Part shown: positions 1 to 6,439 of the stretch, in pieces | Layout of the letters: each line of letters opens with the position of its first letter | Numbering within the stretch: the first letter of the stretch is position 1 | NCBI GenBank assembly: GCA_035528235.1 | Contig: DATKZB010000352.1 | Location: 1 to 6,439, forward strand | From: DATKZB01 sp035528235 | GTDB lineage: Bacteria > Planctomycetota > Phycisphaerae > FEN-1346 | Direction of reading: 5' to 3' | Length of the DNA: 6,439 bases | Notes under the pieces: generated by a model | The model's input: only the letters and a program-made list of their open reading frames with translations | Databases searched by the model: none | Told to the model about the DNA's origin: nothing | Translations under genes and position numbers: made by a program

Positions 1-1320
1 GAACGCCCGGGCCGCGCTCACGCGGAAGGTATGTTCCTGCACGGGATGATACAGCAGGCTGCCCCGGCCCGCCCACTCCCAGCCGGTGTACGAGTTGCGG
101 TCGGCGCGCGCGCCGGCCACCACCGACCACTGGTCGTTCAGCCGGATATGGTCCTGGACGAACAGGCCCGTCTGGACGTTGCGGGTGGACCGGTTATCGA
201 ACTGGATCACAGCGGGTCCGGTGAGAACCGACGGGCCGTGGTTGTCCAGGTAGTCCAGCCGCAGGTTCCCGCCGTAGGTCAGCACGTGGCGGTCGCCGGC
301 CGGCTGAACCCGCTGGACCTCGACGTCGTGCTGCGTATAGCGTATCCACGGACCGCCTTGGGACAGGTCCAGGGTATCGCGGTTCAGGAAGTACTGGACG
401 TACCAGAGGTCGTCGGGGGCCTTCTGGTGCGTGAACCGGGTCCGCAGGTAGTGCGACTGGGGGAACCAGCGTGCGCCAGCGAAGGTGCCGGGCGGGCCTT
501 CCACGTTGCCCAGGACGCCGTCGACGTAACCGGCGTCGATATCCAGGCTCCGCTCCTCGTCGAAGTGGTAGGTGGACCGGAGGTTGGCGCGCGGCAGGCG
601 GAGGAAGTCGTGGTTGCCGGGCCCTTCGCGGACGCCGATCTCGGGCATCGAGTCGTACCCCGCGCTCAGCCTGAGGTCCAGTTTCCCGGCGGTCAGGCCG
701 TACCGCATGTACGTCAGCGAGTCGAGGCGGCTGGTGAGCGTCTGGCTCAGGAACCCGCCCGGCGTCTCGCCGGGCTTCTTGGTGATGATGTTGATGACGC
801 CGTTGGCGGCATTGGCGCCCCAGGCGGCGCCGCCGGGGCCTCGGACAACCTCGATCCGCTCGATGTCCTCCAGAAGGACCGGCTGCGTGCCCCACATGAC
901 GCCGCCGAACATCGGGTCGTAGATGGACCGGCCGTCCATGAGGACGAGCGTGTTGTTCGACCACCGGCCGTGCAAGCCGCGGACGCCGATGGCGTAATTC
1001 CAGGCGTCGATCTGCCCCACGTCCACGCCGACGGCCAGGCGCAGGAGGTCGCCCAGCGACATCATGCCGCTGGCGTGAATCTGCTCGCGGGTGATGATGC
1101 TGACGGCGTTCGGGGCGCGAGAGGCCGGTTCTTCGTGCCGCGACGCGGAGATGACCGTCGGAATCTCCTGCCAGAGCAGCAACTCCGGCGCTTTTTCCAG
1201 ACCGCCGCCGGCCTGGCCGGCCGGTGGTTTCTCAGGCGCGGGTTCCTCGCCGGCAACACCCAGCGGCAGGACGACGGCAAGGACGGCGCAGGCGCAGACT
1301 CCGAGACACACGCTCTTCAC
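1..1320 (-). CDS. TonB-dependent outer-membrane receptor, N-terminal 440 residues (3' end beyond left edge)
   Basis: This is an outer-membrane beta-barrel transporter that would import a scarce ligand (iron chelate, corrinoid, glycan or similar) using TonB/ExbB/ExbD energy; the ligand cannot be assigned. Translation from the GTG at 1320-1318 is open to the window edge. Residues 1-24 form a signal peptide with a hydrophobic core and likely cleavage near VAG/EE. Residues 25-50 are a Pro/Gly/Ala-rich linker. EIPTVISASR (52-61) sits where the TonB box normally lies. The plug covers about 65-182 and shows GVRGLHGRW, LVLMDGRSIYDP, LLEDIERIEVVRGPGG and WGANAANGVINIITK, all hallmarks of the COG4771/BtuB-FepA-type plug. 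Barrel strands begin near 190, and VSAARAF at 434-440 resembles the conserved SRAFR barrel segment. The start is fixed by an in-frame TGA two codons upstream and a strong GGGAGGG ribosome site. It lies 321 nt downstream of the HAMP kinase on the same strand. The family call is firm; the substrate is unknown. Confidence 0.93.
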   Translation of the reverse strand, partial: MKSVCLGVCACAVLAVVLPLGVAGEEPAPEKPPAGQAGGGLEKAPELLLWQEIPTVISASRHEEPASRAPNAVSIITREQIHASGMMSLGDLLRLAVGVDVGQIDAWNYAIGVRGLHGRWSNNTLVLMDGRSIYDPMFGGVMWGTQPVLLEDIERIEVVRGPGGAAWGANAANGVINIITKKPGETPGGFLSQTLTSRLDSLTYMRYGLTAGKLDLRLSAGYDSMPEIGVREGPGNHDFLRLPRANLRSTYHFDEERSLDIDAGYVDGVLGNVEGPPGTFAGARWFPQSHYLRTRFTHQKAPDDLWYVQYFLNRDTLDLSQGGPWIRYTQHDVEVQRVQPAGDRHVLTYGGNLRLDYLDNHGPSVLTGPAVIQFDNRSTRNVQTGLFVQDHIRLNDQWSVVAGARADRNSYTGWEWAGRGSLLYHPVQEHTFRVSAARAF

Positions 1321-1328
1321 AGGTCAGT

Positions 1329-1335
1329 CCCTCCC
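1329..1335 (-). promoter_or_regulatory. Ribosome binding site of the TonB receptor
   Basis: Read on the minus strand, GGGAGGG lies 8 nt upstream of the GTG start at 1320. This is close to a perfect Shine-Dalgarno sequence. With the in-frame TGA at 1326-1324 it fixes GTG as the start codon, although no ATG is available. Confidence 0.8.
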
Positions 1336-1358
1336 GGCGCGACTTCGACCCCTCTTCG

Positions 1359-1375
1359 CTATCGGAAACTATCGG
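1359..1375. repeat. Two CTATCGG direct repeats, 10 bp apart
   Basis: CTATCGG occurs at 1359-1365 and again at 1369-1375 (plus-strand reading), a centre-to-centre spacing of 10 bp or one helical turn. It lies about 40-55 bp upstream of the receptor start and overlaps the candidate -10 box. Tandem half-sites one turn apart are typical of OmpR-type or repressor dimers, but no specific binding protein can be inferred. Neither response regulator seen in this window has a DNA-binding domain. Confidence 0.4.
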
Positions 1376-1396
1376 CCGGTACACTGGGAATCTGAA
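1368..1396 (-). promoter_or_regulatory. Weak candidate sigma70-type promoter upstream of the TonB receptor
   Basis: On the minus strand TTCAGA (1396-1391) and GATAGT (1373-1368) are separated by exactly 17 nt. Each matches 4 of 6 bases of the -35 and -10 consensus. It would give a leader of roughly 40 nt before the GTG start. It coincides with the AT-richer CTATCGG repeat region. In a GC-rich genome of unknown sigma-factor preference a 4/6 + 4/6 match is weak, so this is a candidate only. Confidence 0.2.
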
Positions 1397-1474
1397 CGGA
1401 AACCTCGGAGCGCCGCGGCGCCGGCGCCCTCGCCGACCGATGGTGGCGGCGCGCCGACCTCGCTAGCCGCCGGA

Positions 1475-1491
1475 CCGGCCCAAACGGCCGG
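1475..1491 (-). other. GC hairpin without U-tract in the intergenic gap
   Basis: The stem CCGGCC/GGCCGG (1475-1480 and 1486-1491) encloses a 5-nt loop. On the minus strand the following bases are GC-rich with no run of T, so a Rho-independent terminator is not supported. It could still be a pause site, an attenuator element or chance in GC-rich DNA. Confidence 0.3.
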
Positions 1492-1511
1492 CACAGACGA
1501 AAGCCGCCTCC

Positions 1512-1521
1512 CAATATTGGC
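1512..1521. repeat. Perfect 10-bp palindrome CCAATATTGG
   Basis: A self-complementary 10-mer forms a small AT island inside otherwise very GC-rich intergenic DNA. Palindromes of this size can be dimeric operator sites. A single copy with no known consensus match gives only weak support. Confidence 0.3.
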
Positions 1522-1641
1522 AGACGCAAAATCGGACCGGGTCGCACCGGGAGAGACCGTGGCGCACGGCCGCGCGGGGGGATACGGCGAGGCATGAGAG
1601 AGCGCCCGGAAGAGGTGGAAAGAATTCCCGGAAGATTGCCG

Positions 1642-3311
<1,670 letters not shown>

Positions 3312-3312
<1 letters not shown>

Positions 3313-3321
3313 AGACGTCTA
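3312..3321. repeat. TAGACGTCTA palindrome at the cyclase/kinase junction
   Basis: A perfect 10-bp palindrome contains the TAG stop of the cyclase gene (3321-3319) and the first base of the kinase ATG (3312). It occupies the whole spacer between ribosome site and start. It may be chance, or the sequence may affect start-site accessibility during translational coupling. Confidence 0.3.
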
Positions 3322-4353
3322 CCCCGTTCCCCCGGAGGGCGTCGTACCCGGCGGCTCGTCGGGCCGCTGCCCCGATGCCGCGCCGACCGCCTGAAGGTCA
3401 TGCGACGTTCTCGTACAATTGCGCCCGCCCTGCTTGGCGGCGTACAGCGCTTCGTCGGCCAGTTTCAGGAGGGCGTCGGACGAAACGGTTTGGCCGGCCG
3501 CCAGCGCGCCCACGCCGATGCTGACGGTGACCTGGAGGGTCCGGCCTGAAAGCGACACCGGGCGGTCGGCGATGCGTTGGCGGATGCGTTCGGCCCCGAC
3601 CACAGCCTCCTCGACGGTCGTGTCGGGCATCAGGATCAAGAACTCCTCGCCGCCGTAGCGGGCGACCCCGTCGGTGGCCCGGGCCGCCTCACGCATGACG
3701 GCGGCTACCTCGACCAGCACCCGGTCGCCGGCGGCGTGGCCGAAGGTGTCGTTGACCGACTTGAAGTGGTCGAGGTCGAGCATGGCCAGCGCGAGGTCCC
3801 CCCCCGTGCGGTGGACGCGCTGACACTCGTGCTCGAGCATTTCCATGAAGCGCCGGCGGTTCCAGAGGCCGGTGAGTACGTCGGTGGTGGCCAGTTCCCC
3901 GAGGCGTCGGTTGGCCTCTTCGAGTTGCGTGTTGGCGTCGGCCAACTTGCTCTCAACCTCTTTGCGTTCGATGGCGTAGCGGATGGCCCGACCCAGCAGG
4001 TTGCCGTCGATCTGCCCCTTCACGAGGTAGTCCTGGGCCCCGCGGCGGACGGCCTCGACCGCCACGGACGCATCGTCCAGGCCGGTCAGCACGACCGCCG
4101 GGACCCACGGGGCGTGCGTCAGCACCTTGGCCACCGTATCGAGTCCCTTGCTTTCCGGCAGCGACAGGTCCAGCAGGACGATGTCGACGCGGCCGGGCAC
4201 AAGCCGGCGCAGCCCTTCCTCGAGGCCCTCGGCCCAGTCGACGCGGAACGCCCCGCCTCCCGTGCCGGTAAGGAACTCGCGTATCAGGCGTGCGTCGCCC
4301 GGGTTGTCCTCGATCAGCAGCACGCGAATCCGTCCATCGCCCATCGCGGTCAC
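3319..4353 (-). CDS. Response regulator diguanylate cyclase (REC-GGDEF)
   Basis: This makes c-di-GMP from two GTP under control of an N-terminal receiver. Of 344 residues, REC covers about 9-125, with acidic pair E15/D16, phospho-acceptor D62 in LLDLSLP, T90 and K112. A coiled-coil linker (about 126-152) leads to the GGDEF domain (about 153-315) with DLDHFKSVNDTFGH and the active-site GGEEF at 234-238. RATD at 225-228 ends six residues before GGEEF, matching the RxxD product-inhibition site of PleD, so feedback by c-di-GMP is expected. The layout resembles PleD/WspR-type cyclases with one receiver. A Pro/Gly/Thr-rich tail (316-344) has no known role. The GTG at 4353 overlaps the upstream TGA as GTGA. 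An ATG at 4344 (residue 4) has a better GGAG site 8 nt upstream and may be the true start, giving 341 residues. Both flanking kinases are plausible phosphodonors. Confidence 0.95.
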   Translation of the reverse strand: MTAMGDGRIRVLLIEDNPGDARLIREFLTGTGGGAFRVDWAEGLEEGLRRLVPGRVDIVLLDLSLPESKGLDTVAKVLTHAPWVPAVVLTGLDDASVAVEAVRRGAQDYLVKGQIDGNLLGRAIRYAIERKEVESKLADANTQLEEANRRLGELATTDVLTGLWNRRRFMEMLEHECQRVHRTGGDLALAMLDLDHFKSVNDTFGHAAGDRVLVEVAAVMREAARATDGVARYGGEEFLILMPDTTVEEAVVGAERIRQRIADRPVSLSGRTLQVTVSIGVGALAAGQTVSSDALLKLADEALYAAKQGGRNCTRTSHDLQAVGAASGQRPDEPPGTTPSGGTG

Positions 4354-4826
4354 TCCGTAGGCAGTTTCACCAGCACCAGCCAGTAGTCCTCGATGGACTG
4401 GACCAGCGTGAGGAACTGCTGGAAGTCCACCGGTTTGGTCATGTACGAGTTCGCGTGGAGGTTATAGGCCTTGATGATGTCCTCCTCGGCGTGCGAGGTC
4501 GTAAGGACCACCACCGGGATGCGCTTCAGGGTGGCGTCGACCTTAATCTCAGCCAGGACCTCGCGGCCGTCCTTCTTCGGCAGGTTGAGGTCGAGCAGGA
4601 TGAGGTCGGGCCGAGGCGCGTCGGCATAGGGGGCCTCGCGGCGAAGGAACTTCAGGGCCTCGACGCCGTCCTTGACGGTGCTGACCCGGTTGGCCACCTT
4701 GCCCTCGCGGAGGGCCTCCTGCATGAGGCGGGCGTCGCCGGGGCTGTCCTCAACCAACAGGATTTCCGCAGGCCTCGCGCTGATGGGCATGATCCTGGGT
4801 TTCTCGGTCATCGCTTGAGTGCTCAT
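4350..4826 (-). CDS. Single-domain response regulator, Rcp1/CheY-like
   Basis: The 158-residue protein is a stand-alone receiver with no output domain. E26/D27 (LLVEDSPGDARL), phospho-acceptor D79 in LILLDLNLP, T109/T110 and K131 (followed by P132) make a complete phosphorylation site. The KKDGREVL block after the aspartate and the C-terminal YWLVLVKLP are characteristic of the Rcp1 group, the receivers paired with phytochrome-like kinases such as the two here. It probably acts as a phosphate shuttle or binds a target protein; neither can be told from sequence. The ATG at 4826 has GGGAGG 9 nt upstream and adds about 20 residues ahead of the receiver core; later Met codons at residues 6 and 13 have poorer ribosome sites. 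The start lies 77 bp inside the upstream kinase gene, and the TGA overlaps the cyclase GTG. Confidence 0.94.
   Translation of the reverse strand: MSTQAMTEKPRIMPISARPAEILLVEDSPGDARLMQEALREGKVANRVSTVKDGVEALKFLRREAPYADAPRPDLILLDLNLPKKDGREVLAEIKVDATLKRIPVVVLTTSHAEEDIIKAYNLHANSYMTKPVDFQQFLTLVQSIEDYWLVLVKLPTE
4353..4356 (-). promoter_or_regulatory. Ribosome binding site favouring the internal ATG of the cyclase
   Basis: GGAG on the minus strand lies 8 nt before the ATG at 4344-4342. For the GTG at 4353 the same bases sit too close to the start. This argues for initiation at 4344, three codons later than the longest frame. Confidence 0.45.
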
Positions 4827-6439
4827 TCGCTTCCGCCTCCCTTATGGGGACCGTGAAATAGAACGTCGAGCCCTGGCCGGGCTCGGACTCAACCCAGATG
4901 CGTCCGCCGTGCCGCTCGACGGTCTTCTTACAGATGGCCAGGCCGATGCCGGTGCCCGCGTACTCGTCGCGGGCGTGCAGGCGCTGGAAGATGATGAAGA
5001 TACGCTCCCGGTGCTCCGGGGCAATGCCGATGCCGTTGTCGCGAATGCCGAACCGCCACTCCTCGCCCTGCCGCTCGGCCGAAACGTGGACCCGCGGGGG
5101 CTCATCGCCGTGGTACTTGATGGCGTTGCCCACGAGGTTCTGGACCACGCGCCCCATCTGGACGTCGTCGGCCAGGATCGTCGGCAGCGGATCGTGGGTG
5201 ACGACGGCGCCGGACTCCTCGATCGCCAACTGGAAGTCGGCCAGCACGTTCTCCATGATGGCCTCGCAGTCCGTCGGGACGAAGTCCTTGCCGCGCGTTG
5301 TCACCCGCGAGTACGACAGCAGGTCGTTGATGAGAACCGACATCCGCTGGGCACCGTCGACGGCGAAAGCGATGAAGTCGTCGGCGTCGGCGTCGAGTTG
5401 TCCCTTGTAGCGCCGGGCCAGCATCTGGACGTAGCCGGTCACCATCCGCAGCGGTTCCTGAAGGTCGTGGGAGGCGACGTAGGCGAACTGTTCGAGTTCG
5501 GTGTTGGAGCGGGCGAGGGCCTCCTGGGCCTCCTTGCGCTGCATGATGTAGCCGAGTCGTCGGGCCAGAGCATCGATCAGTACGCGTTCGTCTTCCATGA
5601 ACGGCCCTTCGTCGGACTCGGGGCGTTCTTCCAGGTAGCAGACCTCGACGCAGCCGCGCTCTTGGCCGCCGACCCGGATGGCAGCGCTCTGGCGCCAGTG
5701 GCTCTCGGCCCCCGGGCGGGTCTCAAAGACCTCGCCGTCAAAGCGTATGCGCCCGCAAGCGATCTCGGGATACTGCCAGGCGGGCGGCAGGAGTGCGACG
5801 GCCTCCTGAAGAACCTGCCGGGGGGTCATCTCGTGCCGCTCGGCTATCCGGCTCAACTCGTACAGGGCGTTGAGTTCCTTGACGCGCTCGCCCAGGACAC
5901 GGTTGGTCGCGGTGAGTTTCTCCTCGGCCTGTTTGCGTTCGGTGATGTCCTGGGCAAAGCCCGATAGGCCGTATGGCTTGCCGTCCTCGTCCTTGAGCAT
6001 CACGACCTGCATGTGCGCGGGGAACGTCGTCCCGTCCTTTCGCACGTGTCCCACTTCGCCTGCGTGCTGACCGCGCCGGCTGACCACGTCGTTGAACGGA
6101 ATGACGTCCGTCTTCATCTGCTCATCGGTATGGAAAATACCCAGGTGCTTCCCCACCAGTGCGGCACCCGATTCGTAGCCGTGCATCCTGGCCCAGGCCG
6201 GGTTGACGAACTGGAGGTTGCCCTCCGTATCGGCCACCGCGATCCCTTCCGCGGCCTGTTCGGCAATCACGGCCAGGCGCCGCAACTCGTGCTCCAGGCG
6301 ATTGCGGTCGGTGATGTCGCGGACGGTGGCCTGGAGCATCGTCTGGCCGCCGGTCTCCATTCGCGTCAACAGGACCGTGGCGGGGAAGTCCTCCCCGTCC
6401 AGCCGCTTGTGTGTCCACTCGAAGAAGTGGGAGCCCTCC
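4750..6439 (-). CDS. PAS-PAS-GAF-like sensor histidine kinase, 5' end beyond right edge
   Basis: The visible 562 residues carry no membrane helix, so this part is cytosolic. The reading frame is open to the window edge and begins inside a PAS domain (WTHKRLDGEDFPATVLLTRM), so an apparent start near 6369 is not real. Order by visible residue: end of PAS 1 to about 47; PAS 2 about 53-168, ending GFAQDITERK; a GAF-like domain about 188-302 with LLPPAWQYPEIACGRI and DEGPFMEDERVLI; a short coiled coil; HisKA about 315-380 with phospho-acceptor H324 in ASHDLQEPLR; and HATPase with N438, D467 (DNGIGI) and GTGIGL at 495-500. The catalytic core is a close paralogue of the HAMP kinase downstream. The last 25 or so residues are read from DNA that also encodes the start of the response regulator. 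PAS and GAF domains suggest redox, gas or small-molecule sensing, but no cofactor ligand could be assigned. Confidence 0.93.
   Translation of the reverse strand, partial: EGSHFFEWTHKRLDGEDFPATVLLTRMETGGQTMLQATVRDITDRNRLEHELRRLAVIAEQAAEGIAVADTEGNLQFVNPAWARMHGYESGAALVGKHLGIFHTDEQMKTDVIPFNDVVSRRGQHAGEVGHVRKDGTTFPAHMQVVMLKDEDGKPYGLSGFAQDITERKQAEEKLTATNRVLGERVKELNALYELSRIAERHEMTPRQVLQEAVALLPPAWQYPEIACGRIRFDGEVFETRPGAESHWRQSAAIRVGGQERGCVEVCYLEERPESDEGPFMEDERVLIDALARRLGYIMQRKEAQEALARSNTELEQFAYVASHDLQEPLRMVTGYVQMLARRYKGQLDADADDFIAFAVDGAQRMSVLINDLLSYSRVTTRGKDFVPTDCEAIMENVLADFQLAIEESGAVVTHDPLPTILADDVQMGRVVQNLVGNAIKYHGDEPPRVHVSAERQGEEWRFGIRDNGIGIAPEHRERIFIIFQRLHARDEYAGTGIGLAICKKTVERHGGRIWVESEPGQGSTFYFTVPIREAEANEHSSDDRETQDHAHQREACGNPVG
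4836..4841 (-). promoter_or_regulatory. Ribosome binding site of the response regulator, inside the kinase gene
   Basis: GGGAGG on the minus strand lies 9 nt upstream of the ATG at 4826. It sits within codons of the upstream kinase just after its HATPase core and is the reason for choosing the upstream start rather than Met6 or Met13. Confidence 0.7.
4846..5493 (-). repeat. Paralogous kinase core, copy in the PAS/GAF kinase
   Basis: This is the counterpart of 1738-2382. Shared blocks include QFAYVASHDLQEPLR, LARRY, PTDCEA, VTHDPLPT, GNAIK and DNGIGI. The similarity ends N-terminally at the sensor modules and C-terminally at the tails, so only the HisKA-HATPase core is shared. Confidence 0.75.

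Larger units (their letters stand above)
1321..1641. other. Non-coding gap between HAMP kinase and TonB receptor
   Basis: This 321-nt interval has no convincing gene. It holds, from the kinase end, a pair of CCCGGAAGA direct repeats (1605-1613 and 1627-1635), a perfect CCAATATTGG palindrome (1512-1521), a CCGGCC/GGCCGG hairpin with a 5-nt loop (1475-1491), overlapping GC palindromes (CGCCGCGGCG at 1411-1420 and GGCGCCGGCGCC at 1417-1428), and the CTATCGG repeats near the receptor. No T-tract follows any of the hairpins, so no standard intrinsic terminator is visible. No B12-box or other recognisable riboswitch core was seen by eye. It may be the leader/promoter region of the receptor or simply an untranslated spacer within one transcript. 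Confidence 0.6.

Noticed and set aside
194..964. Minus-strand open frame of 256 codons within the receptor region
   Set aside because: It is out of frame with the TonB plug motifs. The product is an Arg/Pro/His-rich shadow, and the true frame starts at 1320.
1249..1320. Lipoprotein signal at the receptor N-terminus because of Cys5, Cys9 and Cys11
   Set aside because: The cysteines precede or lie within the hydrophobic core rather than following it, so no lipobox is formed; an ordinary signal peptide fits better.
31..1395. Long plus-strand open frame of 454 codons opposite the TonB receptor
   Set aside because: It is antisense to a clearly recognisable TonB plug and barrel. Its protein has no recognisable domain, and long antisense frames are expected in GC-rich genes with strong third-position bias.
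1359..1595. Possible 78-residue small protein in the gap (ATG at 1595)
   Set aside because: There is no ribosome site before the ATG, the product is Arg/Pro-rich and shadow-like, and it has no recognisable feature.
1321..1641. Cobalamin or c-di-GMP riboswitch upstream of the receptor
   Set aside because: TonB receptors often follow B12 riboswitches and the operon makes c-di-GMP, so both were looked for. No B12-box sequence and no conserved c-di-GMP aptamer core were found on the minus strand.
1621..1641. Intrinsic terminator right after the HAMP kinase
   Set aside because: Only a 4-bp stem around GGAATTC is present, with no T-tract.
4819..5967. Plus-strand open frame of 382 codons opposite the PAS/GAF kinase
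   Set aside because: It is an antisense shadow. It resembles the frame at 1594-2676 only because the two kinase cores are paralogues, which could be mistaken for a conserved novel family.
6367..6369. TTG near 6369 as the start of the PAS/GAF kinase
   Set aside because: The frame stays open upstream to the window edge and encodes the preceding part of a typical PAS domain, so the gene is truncated by the window.

Overview
The window is a GC-rich stretch in which every convincing gene lies on the minus strand, so transcription runs right to left. It encodes a TonB-dependent outer-membrane receptor, which implies a diderm (Gram-negative) bacterium. The style of the PAS/GAF kinases and of the receptor would fit a Planctomycetota or deltaproteobacterial-type lineage, but that placement is only an impression from protein style and nothing here proves it.

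Layout in transcription order: (1) 6439-4750, a PAS-PAS-GAF-like-HisKA-HATPase histidine kinase cut by the right edge inside its first visible PAS domain; (2) 4826-4350, a single-domain response regulator of the Rcp1/CheY-like type, whose start lies 77 bp inside the kinase gene; (3) 4353-3319, a REC-GGDEF diguanylate cyclase overlapping the regulator stop by 4 bp; (4) 3312-1642, a membrane-bound HAMP histidine kinase with a periplasmic sensor domain, starting 6 nt after the cyclase stop; (5) a 321-nt gap holding short palindromes and direct repeats; (6) 1320 to the left edge, the first 440 residues of a TonB-dependent receptor.

Genes 1-4 are so tightly packed that they almost certainly form one translationally coupled operon. 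Two kinases with paralogous catalytic cores flank two receiver proteins. The inferred logic is that a cytosolic PAS/GAF signal and a periplasmic signal feed, by phosphotransfer, a stand-alone receiver (possibly a phosphate shuttle or a protein-interaction output) and a receiver-controlled c-di-GMP synthase. The receptor may be a co-regulated uptake target or part of the sensing process. It could be the last gene of the same transcript or have its own promoter in the gap. Its substrate cannot be read from the sequence. No mobile element, CRISPR array, tRNA or rRNA was seen. The long plus-strand reading frames are antisense shadows of the real genes.
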